A stretch of DNA of 64,000 bases from Pascua guehoae (Eukaryota > Basidiomycota > Tremellomycetes > Trichosporonales > Trichosporonaceae): the NCBI GenBank assembly GCA_001600415.1, contig BCJX01000001.1, positions 1,564,957 to 1,628,956 of the forward strand, in the 5' to 3' direction. Position numbers and translations under genes: made by a program. Within the stretch, counting starts at the first letter, position 1, and every line of letters starts with the position of its first letter. This document shows positions 27,231 through 38,854 of this stretch, one piece after another. The notes under the pieces are model-generated. The model was not told where the DNA came from, did no database searches, and saw only the letters and a list, made by a program, of their open reading frames with translations.

Positions 27231-27809
27231 GATCCATGATCTCCTGGCCTCCTGGGTCCATGTCGTCGTCGTTGCACGCGTCACAGGTGCACAGGAGGCG
27301 GCGAGATGTGTGATAAAGGGTGGAGAATAATGACGTGTGGTACCCCGCATCGGCGATGTTCCCCCCCCCCCCCCCTGCTGGTGTGACACCACACAAGCGT
27401 CGGCAAGCGACACACACACACACACACACACCACACATGGCACACACACCCAGCGGCCACCAAGCCAAGGAAGGAAGGCATCATTGGGTGTCAATCAATC
27501 TCCACCCAGCCACCACCACCACCACTACCACTTTACACACGACTTGTAGGACACTGTCTCTCAATCACACTATCGCATCGCATTGCCCCTCCCCTGCCCG
27601 CAAACAAACCCTCGGTTGGCTGGTCCATCTCCCTCTTACGTTCACCGAATCTCTCTCTCCACCACCAAAGCCCACCACCACGTACGGGGGCGCACCCGTT
27701 GCGCCACCCGCCACCACCACCCACTGCATCGCGACAACTCCCGTCACTCCACGGTCGCGCTTGTACTCTCCCTTAGCCCTCCCGCCCACCGACATTGTCC
27801 GCTGCCACC
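27231..27809. promoter_or_regulatory. Divergent promoter region of TRS33 and UBR1, with simple repeats
   Basis: About 580 bp between divergent starts at 27230 (minus) and 27810 (plus). Includes a poly-C run, a CA dinucleotide run at about 27411-27431 and CCA-rich sequence. The UBR1 ATG has a good Kozak-like context (GCCACCATGG). Confidence 0.55.
27361..27375. repeat. Poly-C homopolymer (15 C)
   Basis: Run of 15 cytosines in the TRS33/UBR1 intergenic region, the second of three C tracts in this window. Confidence 0.85.
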
Positions 27810-30800
27810 ATGGGGTCCCAACAACTCCAGAGCGAGCTGTACGACCTCCTTCTCAATGGGCATCGACTCACTGAGAACCCCGAACTCTCGCCCCTCCAGC
27901 GCGCGGCCATCGCGCGCCAACTGTACAGCTGCGTGCTGGGCCGCTCCGAGTTCCGCCAATGCTTTGCAATCCCCACAGGCCCAGAACCCAGCACTAATGG
28001 CGCCTCGGGGTTGACTCCACTCTCTGGCCCATCCTCGCCCTCGTCATCTTCCACCGAAATCGCCCTCCCATCATGGGACAACCTCAGCGAATGGCTTGTC
28101 CCGGCTGACGAGGGCTTTGGGCCAGAACGGACATGGTCTCTCCTCGACGTTCAGCGTCAGGCCGAAGAACGGGCACGGCGCGCTGGCAAGAGCACGCGCA
28201 AACCAAAGGCGGGAGCAGTGTGTGGCAAGGTCCTGCAGCGTTATGACCGCACGTACATCTGCAAGTAAGTGCGAGAGGCGGGTGTTGTTGGTCATCGGGC
28301 GAATGCACCCGACTGTGGACGGACAATTCTAACGACCAGGACGTGTGCAAACGACTCGACCTGTGTTCTTTGTGTCGACTGCTTCCTGGCCGGGAACCAC
28401 GAAGGTCACGAAGTTCTCTTCGGTTTGTCCTACACCTTTGCGGCTGTGTGCGACTGCGGCGACCGGACAGCTTGGCGTAACAACACCCACTTGGGATGCA
28501 CGCACCACCCACCGTTACCGCCAGGTGAGGCGCCGTCGTCGTCCAAGCCAAATGTGCCGCCTCAGGTGGCCAACAGCCTCTACGAAACCATTGTCACCGT
28601 GCTCGAGTTTATCATCCGTGTGCTCCAGTACTCTCCTTTACCGACCGAGTTTGGCAAGCTCCCAGCCACACGAGACGAGATGTTAAAGGGCAACGGCCCC
28701 AGTGGAGAGCCAGAAGATCGAAGAGGGCGAGGCCCCTGGGCTGTCACCGCTTGGGCCGATGACAAGCACGTTCTTCGCGAAGTCACACGACAATTTCGCG
28801 ATGCGCTCGGGGTCACGTGGGAAACAGCCGACCGATACGCAAAGGAGATGGACGAGGTTGTAAGTGTTGTCAACTCCGGGGGACCTCAGTATGCTGACGT
28901 TTTAAAGGGACGTAAAGTCCTCATCGTCACTCACCTCGAGACGGTTGCGTTCCACACGGCGTCTATGCTCCAGCAGATTGACATTGGTGTCACCCTTCGG
29001 CACGCGGCCGATGTGTACAAGGAAGAGGTTGTGAGCCTGCTCCTCACCTGGCTCAGCGAAATGTGCAAGGTGACCATCTGTGGTGAGGAAGACGTGTTCC
29101 GACACTATCTCGCAATCGCATTGTTCCAGCCCCGCCTGTCTACGCCGGAGAGACTGGAAGGCACACCACTCGCGCCCGACATTGCCGACCTTGAAAAGCC
29201 GAACAAGAGACCTTCCCGTTTCGAGTGGTTTATGCGTCTCGACGCGCGCTTGTGGAAGAAGGCAAAGTGGCAGCTGCGCGAAATCTACTCTGGCATCTTT
29301 GTGCTCGGTTGGGAGCTCAAGCGCGAGTTTGCGACCCGCTACTCTCAAAACTATGACCACATGTTTGAGCACTATCTCTACCAGGACCGCGACGACAGCG
29401 CGTTGGGGTTCAACCTGAGCTATATGCTCATGGGCCGGAGCTCGTCGTGTGGCGAGGCCATTGTCGAGAGCGACCTGTTCCGCTCCGTCCTGCGAACGGC
29501 CTGCAAGTACTATTCGCATAAAAAGCCACCGATGGTCGCACGGTTCGACATTGACGCGGCTCCTTTCCGTGGCAAAAAGGGTCTCACTCTTCTCAGCCAT
29601 TTGCGTGCAATGCTCAAGTTCAAAGAGGTCAAGGCGATCATGATGCGTGAAGAACCAAAATCGTCACGTGAACTGCCAAAGTTTGAGGACGGTCTCTTTT
29701 ACCGCACATTGAGTTTTCTTAACCACTTTGTGGGCCTCCAGTCGCAACGCCGAGAGCTCGAGCGGCACGTCGAGTACGAGGTGGACTGGGTCAAGTCGAT
29801 CTCGGTGCTGCCCGACCTGTCCAAGCTTGCACGAGAGGTCGGCGAGTCGTTCCAGCGCGCCGACCCCCAGCAACTGCTCGTCGCCATGGGTGAGACGGCA
29901 TCGAGGATCATCCGCGACATGAACTGCTACAGCACGACTCTGGACCCAAACTACTACTCGCCATTAAAACCACGTGACGTTACCGATGTGCTTGCACCCG
30001 GCACGAGCTATCGATGTCTCGAGCTCGCCGTCACGCGCATTACCGGCTTCTCCTTCCACCACTACATGCACCTCGTCTTTGCCGAGATGCTCAAGTCGCT
30101 CAACAACGTCGTGTTCCAGGCACAGAATGGGGCCCTCAACCCCGACAGCATGTCCATGGCCAAGGTCCTAGAGGATAATGTTCTGGGCGTCGGCGACACC
30201 GAGGGTCCTAAACTGCTGCTGGTCGAATGGCCCATGCAGAGTGAGTGCACGCAAGCGATCCCCTGGAAATGCTGACTTTTAGAACATGTGGTGTTTTCCC
30301 AAATCCGTCTGGGCATGTGGGCGAAGAATGGCGCGGCGATGCGTCACCAGTACCACCACTACCGGGACTTGGCACTGCGCGAGTTTACCATTGACCAAGA
30401 ATTCTACCTCCTCCAGTTTGGCATCAGTGTCATGCGGGATCAGGGCCACTTTATCACAGCGCTCATCGATCGGTATGGCCTCACCGACTTCTTCCGCCTC
30501 AACGTCATGTCTTCAGAGGTGTGGGAGGGCGACATGGACCCACGAGACAGTGTGGCCATGTTTGAGGAAATGCTCCTTCTCATCATCAACCTCGTGTCTG
30601 ACACGGCGGCGGTCAACTCGTGGACCCCCGAGGCCATTACGCGCAAGCACATCATCCAGGCGCTCGCCCTCGGACCGTTACCATACTCTGCAATTGTCCG
30701 CAAGCTGCCTGAACGGTCCCACGAGCGCGGCAGCCTCGTCCCCATTCTCAACCAGGTTGCCGACTTCCGGCCGCCGACCGACACTGCGACTGGCACGTAC

Positions 30801-33681
30801 GCACTCAAGTCTGAGCTATTCGTCGAGGTCGACCCGTACTGGCGGCAGTACAGCCGCAACGAGCAGCGCGAGGCGTCCGACGTTCTCATGCAGCGTGCAA
30901 AGAAGGACAGCGGAAACGACATCACCGTCCTCAAGCCACTCCCGCTCAAGTTCCCCGAACGCCCTCTGCCGTTCTCAAACCTGGGCGACTGGCTCTCGAC
31001 CACTGTTGCCACCAGGCTCGTGCACTGGACGGTCGCGCACTGCATGCTCCTCTCCCAGCCCGCCGACTGGCCTGGTCTCGTCACAAGCGAAGGCCACGCG
31101 TCTGGCTTTGTCATGCCGTCAATGGACACGCTACTCGACCTGGCACTCCACCTGGCCATGATGGCCCTTGACGCCGATCCCAAGGGCTTTGCCCTGCGCT
31201 CCCTCGAGATTATTGAGACGTCCAACCCAATGAGCCTGTTCCAGAATCTCTGGTTCATGCAGACCCAAAACGCGGCGTTTGACCCCTTCCGCACAAAGGT
31301 CGACTACCTCTTGGATCAGATCATCATCAACCTCCCCGAGGCCTACACGGTCGACTACCGCGATGACCGCGACGAGCGTGAGCGTGCCAAGAAGCAGGCT
31401 GAAAAGCCTACCAACGAGGCAAAGGCACAGGCTCTGGCACGACAGGCGGCCCTCAAGGCAAGGTTTGCCAAGCAGCAAGCCAGTTTCGCTGCCGCATTCC
31501 TTGATGAAGACGGCGACGATGATGCCGAGGAGCAAGAAGAAACCAAGACTGAAAACTACGGATCGTGTATTGTCTGCCAGGAGCCCGTGCATCAGGGCCG
31601 AACGGGCGGCATGCTTGCGTTCCTCCAGCCCAGTCGCACCGTGCGCGACGCGGTGACAGACCGCGACTGGTTTGAAGAGGTGCTCCTCGCACCGTCTGAC
31701 ATGGATCGCGACACTCGCTACTTCCGATACGGAATGGGGACGACAGGCGAGCCGCTCAGCACGGACGCGTATCCATCGGCGTCGATGCGGTTTGGCGTCT
31801 ACGTCTCGGCGTGCAACCACCTCATGCACGACCAGTGTATCAACTCTTACAATGAGCTCACGCGCAACCGCCAGGCCCAGCAGGTTCAGCGCCACCAGCC
31901 GGAGAATGCCATGCGGCACGAGTTCATGTGCCCATTGTGCAAGAGCATCGGCAACGTGCTGATCCCGCTCGACCCGACATCGACACCACTGCGCAAGATG
32001 CCAAAATCCAAGATTGCCGACGGGTTGCCGCCGACGCTCAGCGAGCGGATCCGTGCAGTGTCTGAAGAGGGCCTGCTGCGCGTATCCGACTCGGCCAAGA
32101 TCTGGGACTACCACGTCGAGACGGGTGAACTGGTGCCATGGTTTACAGACTGCGATTTCCAGCGTCACACGCTGGACCACATGTATCGCAAGAGCCACAA
32201 GAATGTGCACCGTATGGTTGACCGGATCCGGTCTCTCACGCGGCCACTCAGCGAACAGAGCCAGCGGATACGGGGCAAGAAGACGCACATGTACCTTGCC
32301 GACGACATGGTTGGGTACACTGTAAGCGTGTGTGAGATTACCCACCGCGGCATGGCGACCCCTGGTTCCACGGTCGCCGAGCAGGTCCCGGAAACTGGGA
32401 TCAAGCTCATCAAGCACCTCATCGGTACCCTCCAACTCGAGCTCGATCTCTTCTTTGGCACAAAGATGGACCGCACCCCGCTGCGCGTTGGCTTGTTTGC
32501 GCGTTTCCTTCCGGACTGGTACCGCTCGGCGACTCTTCCGTCTCCGCTGCTCTTCCGACTCCCACTCGGCATGGTCGTGGAGGCGGCAGCGATCGCACCT
32601 GATCTTCTCCATGCGGTCATTGTAATGAGCTACTATGCCGAGCTCACGCGGACAATGCTGGGGCTGTCGGTATACATTCGCAGATCTCTTGCCGGCCGGT
32701 CTCCGCCACAGCGCCGCACAACCCCACCAGAGGACGCGAGCCTGTCTGACGCGCTATCGGTCTTTTCAAACTTCCGCCCACTCATGGTGAGCGTGCTGCG
32801 CAACGCTGGGCCGTTCATCGACATTGAGAGCGTCCTGGCCCTTGTCACCGACGACATGCTCGCCAAGCTGCTGTATTCGTTTACACTGCCCTTCCTGCGC
32901 CGTGCGGCCATTGTCTACTACGCCGTCAACGGCGCGTACCCTGTCACCAACCCCGACTTTGTCACCACCACAGGCAGCGAGTACAACCGCCTGCTGTCTC
33001 TCCTGGCCATCCCTCGTCCGCGGGAGACGCTCGCAAACCCCCATAGCACCGAGACGCCCATTGTCGCCCGCTGGCTCACGCAGTGGGCGATGCAGGGTCG
33101 CATCCTGCCCCCGCTCGAGTACCCGGGCACATACGAGCTCATGCGCCTCCCACACGCGTACGAAGTGGCCGCGATACGCTACGCCGGTCGCCGTTGCGAC
33201 AACTGCGGTATTCGTCCGAGCTACCCCGCGCTCTGCCTCTTCTGCGGCAAGCTCGTGTGCCTTGCAGGCGACTGCTGCAGCGAAGGCGAGCAGGGAGAGT
33301 GCAACCTGCACATGAGGGAGTGAGTTGACACGGCTCGGATGTACATCACCAAAGCTGACACCACAGATGCGGCGGCGTCGTGGGCATGTTTGCAGACATC
33401 AAGCGCTGGGTCATTGTCTACCTCTTTGCAGGGTCGGGTAGCTTTGGCCCGATGCCGTATCTTGACCAGTTTGGAGAACTCGAGACGAGTCTTCGGTGAG
33501 TGATGCGCCTGCCCGTCGGAGTGGTTCCACGCTAATGCTCAGTCGTGGCCACCGCCAATTCATGCACCTCGGCCGCATGGAGGAGCTTCGCCGTAACGTG
33601 TGGCTGCAGCATGGCGTGCCGACGCTGTGTGCGCGCAAGCTCGAGCTCACGAGTGATGGTGGGGGGTGGTCTTGTCTATGA
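27810..33681 (+). CDS. UBR1: UBR1, E3 ubiquitin ligase of the N-degron pathway
   Basis: Five exons: 27810-28264, 28340-30240, 30283-33319, 33367-33495 and 33543-33681; 1886 residues, normal for UBR1. The UBR box lies at about 138-205 (CGKVLQRYDRTYICKTCAND, CVLCVDCF, GNHEGHEV, CDCGDRTAW), the zinc fold that binds basic N-terminal residues. A long helical middle follows. The RING-H2 runs from about 1214 (CIVCQEPV) through CNHLMHDQC to CPLC near 1338, with a long insert between the first two zinc ligand pairs. The C-terminus is the UBLC/autoinhibitory zinc region (CDNCGIRPSYPALCLFCGKLVCL, HMRECGGVVGMF). UBR1 works with a Rad6-type E2 to ubiquitinate proteins by their N-terminal residue. All expected zinc ligands are visible, so it looks intact. 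Confidence 0.96.
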
Positions 33682-34166
33682 GGAGTGGGAGTGCGCATGC
33701 GGCGCGTATGAGTGTGAAGAGAAACGAGGACGACGAGGAGAGCAGAGGGGATGAGTCATTCTGTCATTCTGCATCTGCATGTTCATGTGGATGTCCGTGC
33801 ATGTTCATGGGCATCAAACGTTATGCCATACCCACTACAGTAGCACTGTACCAGTTAGCTAATGTATCTCGTTCTGCTATGGCCACCAGTGCTCAACGGA
33901 CCATGTTGGGGAATCCGCCTTTCTCGCACAGTTTGACGCCTTTGAGCAAGGTCGGAGAGTATGAGGGTTGTCACCACAGGTGCATTCAGGAGGTCTCGAA
34001 CGGAGTCCAATGGCCACGTGAGTCTAGCCACGTGGTCCGCCGTCACGCGTCACGCGTCATCATGACTTGGTCGCAAAGTCGCGTCAACCTTCCTTGCAAA
34101 CCAAAACAACAACACAGCCCAACTTCTTCCTTTCTTTGCTCGTCTCTCTCTCTCCTCCTCCTCACA
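33682..34166. other. Intergenic: UBR1 3' flank and RAD30 promoter
   Basis: About 485 bp, no gene. The last 60 bp before the RAD30 ATG are a CT-rich leader (TCTCTCTCTCCTCCTCCTC). Confidence 0.5.
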
Positions 34167-36880
34167 ATGTCCCTCTTCGCGGGACCGTCCACTAATGCTC
34201 AGCGGACGGTCAGAGTGACATACCGGTGGGCAGCTACGTTCTGATAGCAATAGCTGACCAGGCAGGCACCTCCTCAGCTCGCAGGCGATGAACGTCTTGT
34301 GAGTCAGCTTTGCGGACGAAACATTTCAGCTGACGCCCACTTCTAGTAATCCACTGAGGACGATTGGACACTGCGATATTGACGGCGCGTTTGCCCGTGA
34401 GTCTCTCACCAAGCACAGTTGTGCAGCTCCACAAATGGTTCGACAGGAGCTGCAGGGGCATGCGTTGGAGCTCACACCGCAGAGTTTGAGCAGGTCCGCC
34501 TTGGCCTGCCCGATGACGTGCCGCTCATCTGCATTCAGTGGAATTCTATCATTGCAGTAAACTACCCCGCCCGCGCTTACGGTATCAAACGGTGCGTGCA
34601 ATAATTGTGCACGCATGCGCGACGGGTGCGGACTCCCGCGTGAAGCTAACCCGCGCCTCAGATTCACTTCTATTGCCGATGCAAAGAAACAGTGTCCAAA
34701 TCTCGTCGTGCAGCACGTCGCGACCTACCGCGAGGGCGAGAGTGAGGCAGGGTACTGGGACGACGTGGACCGGCGGACACACAAGGTGAGTGGCGCCGAT
34801 GGGACTCAAGTGCGGCTTGTCCGGTGCTGAATATCCAGGTCAGCCTCGACCCATATCGCCGTGAGAGTCTGAAGATCCTGGCCGTATTCCGCGAGATGGC
34901 CCCGGAGGGCGAGCTCGGTGGGTTTGTACTCTCCATCCAACCTGACCCAACAGAGAAGGCGTCAATCGACGAGGCATTCGTCGACCTGACGCAGATGGTC
35001 ATTGGTCGCCTCCTCGCCCTGCACCCATACCTCGCAACGGTGCCAGAGGACGCGCCAGAAGGGCTCGACTCTCCACTTCCCCCAGCACCGGCGATCGACT
35101 GGTCGCGGGCAGGGCACATGATCCCAGTCCCTGACCCGGACGGATCAGAGGACGCGGACGGGGAGCAGGACGACTGCCCTAGGCGGGAGGATACGTGGGA
35201 AGACTGGGCGCTGTGTGTCGGGGCCGAGATCATGGCAGACCTCCGTGCAGAGGTATGGAAGCGGCTGCACTATACGTGCTCGGCAGTGAGTGGTGCCGTG
35301 TGTGCGTGTGCTGATTGCAGGGCATCGCACACAACAAGTCGTTGGCCAAGGTTGGTAGCAGTTGTGCCGCTATTTGGGGCTTTACTGACGCCAGCTCTGC
35401 TCGGCGTGGAAGAAGCCCAACGCCCAGACCGTCCTCCGGCAGGCCGCTGTCCCAGCGTTTCTGCGCGACATGGAATTTACAGAGGTGCGGTGGGGAGCTT
35501 AGGGCGGAAGACCACCGCTGATGCCAGATACGCTTTCTTGGGGGCAAACTTGGCGGAGCGATTGCCGAGGAATTTGACGTCAAGACCGTCGGCGACCTTC
35601 TGTGAGTATGCGTTGCGACGTCGCTGACAGCAGTACGGTCTCGCTCGAGGATATGCAGGCCAAATTTGGAGAGGACAGCATCTGGGTGTATAATATCATT
35701 CGGGTGGGTACGCGCTTTCTTGTCGAAGCTAACCCGCCAGGGAATAGACCATACAGAAGGTACTTTCTCACAACCCTCTAACGCGCGCCCGCAACTGACA
35801 CGCCGTAGTCAAGGAAAAGCTGGCCAACAAGTCGATGCTCGCGTCCAAGAACACCATACCCAGCGTCCGCACAAAGGAACAGGGATACCACTGGCTGTCG
35901 GTGCTAGCAGGCGAGCTCAACGTGCGTCTCCGCGAGGCGCGTGACGTTGCTCCTGGGTTGTGGCCAAAGACCCTTGTCCTGTCCACGCGATCGCCGAACG
36001 AGGCGACCCGCTCGCGCCAGATCCCGTTCCCGTTCACCCGCGAACTGACGGCCGACTTTATTGTAAAGTATGCCCGGCGGTTGTGGGACGAACATACGCA
36101 GCCTCTAGGCAAGGGCACAATGACACTCAGCAATGTGGGTTATCAGCTATGAACTGATCATCGCGTCGAGCTGAATGCCAACCCATTCGAATGCTGACGC
36201 GTTCACAGATTTCACTGGCGTTTAGTGGGCTTGAGAAGCTCGAGCAAGGCCAGCGCGGTATCGAAGGCTTTTTCACCGCGGGCAAGGCCGAGAAGCGTCG
36301 CGAGCGTGAGGTGGGCGCGGAGGTGGAACCTGAGCCCAAGCGCACGCGTTCAACGCCAGCTAGCAACAAGCCCAAGCCGACGGGACTGGAATCGTTTCTC
36401 GCACGAGGAAGGAGTACAAATGGCAGCAGAGAGACGACCCCTGCCGTTCAGGAAGGCGGAGAGAGCACGAGACCGGCTGTCATGGACTCTCTGGCATTCC
36501 CAGAAGGGGAAGCTCGAAGATCGTCAGAGGACGCCATCGCAGGGTCCCCCGACGTGGTGCCCGTCGACGAACCCCCTGGCTGGCAGTGTCCCAAGTGCGG
36601 GCAGCGCTTCACTGCTCCTTCCCACGCAGAGTTCGAACCGTGGCTCGCGAGCACGAAACAAGAGCACGACGACTACCATTTTGCCCTGTCGCTGCAGGAG
36701 GAAGACGGGGACGGGAGCAGGAGCGGCAGTGGGAGTCGAAATGGGAGTGCAGGTGGGAGTAGAAGCGGGAGCACGAGTGGTGCGAATGGGACGGGCACGC
36801 CGCCTGCAAGACGAGATGGCGCAAATGGCGCTGGAACGAAGAAGAAGGGCATCATGGCGTTTCTGGTCAAGAAGTCGTAG
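34167..36880 (+). CDS. RAD30: DNA polymerase eta (Rad30), translesion Y-family polymerase
   Basis: Fourteen exons: 34167-34225, 34266-34298, 34347-34396, 34483-34591, 34662-34785, 34839-34917, 34954-35285, 35321-35350, 35395-35484, 35528-35601, 35634-35703, 35741-35759, 35809-36134, 36209-36880; 688 residues. Catalytic residues are visible: Asp41 in HCDIDGAFAQF, and Asp157-Glu158 in SIDEAFVDL. VNYPARAYGIKR is the polymerase eta finger signature, and IAHNKSLAKLCSAWKKPN the palm/thumb block. The little finger is at about 360-465. A C2H2 ubiquitin-binding zinc finger (UBZ) uses Cys592, Cys595, His618 and His622. A canonical PIP box QRGIEGFF is at 480-487, with PIP-like motifs at about 524-529 (GLESFL) and at the extreme C-terminus (GIMAFLVKKS). 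The enzyme copies past UV lesions at PCNA-ubiquitin-marked forks. Most introns are 36-60 nt; the exon density is far above the neighbours. Confidence 0.95.
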
Positions 36881-37315
36881 CAGCTGTTGTATAGTCCACA
36901 CCGCGCACTGCGGGCGCGTTTCGCATACTGTAACCAAGTACGGACAAGGCTGAACAATAACTTTCGCTCGAGACGAGACCACTGGCTGATGATCCTAAAC
37001 CTTTACCTGCGACACCTTCTGTCATATGACCTTACAATCGAAAGCCTAATCGACAGCTCACTCTGCTCACCATGGACAGCTCACATTTTCCACCGTTGGG
37101 AAAACCGGCAGGAGGGAATGGGAGGCCGTGGCTACAAGGGCCTTTCCGTCCATCCACGCCACTGCATCGACTGTGGGTCAGACATGTACTCGACAGCGAG
37201 ATCCAATAACCCTCGACGTCCTCCTCACCGCCCCCCCCCCCCCCCCCCCNNNNNNNNNNNNNNNNNNNNNNNNNNNNNNNNNNNNNNNNNNNNNNNNNNN
37301 NNNNNNNNNNNNNNN

Positions 37316-37352
<37 letters not shown>

Positions 37353-37478
37353 TCCCTTACTCACCGCAGTCGACCTCGGACAGCGCCAGAGGGGGCCACG
37401 CCCTCTTCAGCGAAGAGATCGTCGCTCAACGACACCATGCCTCGCCGCACGGACAACCGAGCACGAGCCAAGCGTGGC
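36881..37478. other. Intergenic with sequencing gap, upstream of tRNA-Lys copy 1
   Basis: RAD30 3' flank, then a poly-C tract broken by 66 unknown bases. Open frames across it are artefacts of the C run. The last 57 bp before the tRNA are duplicated upstream of the second tRNA-Lys. Confidence 0.6.
37231..37350. repeat. Poly-C tract with assembly gap (N at 37250-37315)
   Basis: Nineteen C, then 66 N, then 35 C. The gap sits exactly inside a cytosine homopolymer, so its true length and content are unknown. It is likely a sequencing failure at a G/C run. Confidence 0.9.
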
Positions 37479-37566
37479 GCCTGGTTATATCAGTCGGTAG
37501 ATAGTTTGACTCTTACTACTAAAGTAGCAGATCAAAATGTCATGGGTTCGAGCCCCATACTAGGCT
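37479..37566 (+). tRNA. tRNA-Lys (CTT), copy 1, with 15-nt intron
   Basis: Acceptor stem GCCTGGT pairs with ACTAGGC (one G-U); D arm TATC/GATA; anticodon stem TTTGA/TCAAA with loop CTCTTA and anticodon CTT at 37512-37514; T arm ATGGG TTCGAGC CCCAT. The intron is 37516-37530, between positions 37 and 38 as in nuclear tRNAs. The spliced length is 73 nt before CCA. A TTTT pol III stop follows at 37581-37584. Confidence 0.93.
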
Positions 37567-38062
37567 TAGCAAGGCTTTCCTTTTGGCGCCGCGTGTCTTG
37601 GGCGAGAGGGCATGTAGAGAAGAGCTTCGGGGGAGAAGGAGGAGGTCTCGAGAGTCTCCTTTGGTGGCGTGATGACTGTAAGAGGCGATATTTAGTCCTC
37701 ACGAAGGCAATAACATGTTATTTGCAGCTGCGCTGGCGATCGAAGTTGGTCTTGTCATCAGAGGTGACAAGAGGCCATGGGCAGCTCGTAGTCGTCCGTG
37801 CGCCTATGGGAGGGGATACCCATTGCCATATATATGCTAATCCTGTTTGAAGTGGACTGTACTCCATGGCGAGGTTCCCAGTTCATACCGGTACACTTGC
37901 TGCCCTCCCGGTTAGACATCACAATCGGCGTCCGGTACTCGACAGATCACTCTCTCACTTTGCTCGCCAGGACAGCTTTGAAAGTTTGCCCTCACTTGAA
38001 CTCGCTCGCTCAACGACGCCATGCCTCGCGGCACGCACGGACCAGCACGAGCCATTGCGGTC
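37567..38062. other. Spacer between the two tRNA-Lys genes
   Basis: About 500 bp with no gene. Its last 60 bp resemble the 57 bp upstream of copy 1 (shared CGCTCAACGAC, CCATGCCTCGC and CACGAGCCA words). Confidence 0.6.
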
Positions 38063-38157
38063 GCCTGGTTATATCAGTCGGTAGATAGTTTGACTCTTAC
38101 TACCCAGCAATGGAGTAGCAGATCAAAATGTCATGGGTTCGAGCCCCATACTAGGCT
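38063..38157 (+). tRNA. tRNA-Lys (CTT), copy 2, with 22-nt intron
   Basis: Mature sequence appears identical to copy 1, base for base in all arms; anticodon CTT at 38096-38098. The intron is 38100-38121 (22 nt), differing from copy 1 by an insertion in its middle while its ends (CTAC...GTAGCAG) are kept. T-run pol III stop at 38171-38174. Confidence 0.93.
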
Positions 38158-38854
38158 AGCAGGGCTTTGCTTTTGGTGCGGTGCGAGGTGTGGGCAACGC
38201 GAATGGGGGCTTCTGGGGGAGGCGGAGGGGAAGGTGGTCCTAGTCGTGGTCTTGGTCTTGGCCTTGACGAGGGGCCGTGGGCAAGCAGATGTACATGTGG
38301 TCGGTGCACAGATCATGGCTCATGAGTTGATGAATAGTTGATCTCCCCGGTGCTGCTGCCGGTATGGAAAGAGGGCACTTGTACTTGCCCTTGGCGTTGG
38401 ACAAAGGGCTCGCGAGAGAGGAGCGACGGGCTCCAGCGGCTGATGTGTGCGTGATGTGGTATCAGAGTGGTACCAGAGTGGTAAGCGGTGGACATGCTGT
38501 GTTGGTTGAAAGGGATTACCTCTGCCGCAAACTGGGCCGGCCTCCAGTGGGCGGACCGGTTCAGTCCGGTTGTGGCATGTGGCACCAGTCGGATTTAGCT
38601 CGACTGTGCGGTACAGTAGTGGCGTGTCCGCCCCATTCTCCATTCTCACAGACGTGCCTGCCTTCCTACCTGTGCACAGCCTTGTTGCCATTTGTGCATT
38701 CGCTTTCTTTCGTTGCCTTTCACACTTTGCCACTCGCCCCATCCTCCTCGTCCTCCCACTGCCTGTATACAAACACCACGCCGGCAGTTTCAACGCCACA
38801 CATCCCGCCTGAACACGACGCAACGCTCGAAACACGGCGCACCACTCGCCCGCC
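38158..38854. other. Intergenic: tRNA 3' flank and promoter of small membrane protein gene
   Basis: About 700 bp; no supported gene. C/T-rich in the last 150 bp, consistent with a promoter and leader for the gene starting at 38855. Confidence 0.5.

Noticed and set aside
31131..32612. 493-codon minus-strand frame inside UBR1
   Set aside because: Lies wholly within the UBR1 coding exon, whose protein is conserved; the antisense frame has no recognisable features.
36887..37850. Frames crossing the N gap in the poly-C tract
   Set aside because: They run through unknown bases and homopolymer, so they cannot be called genes.
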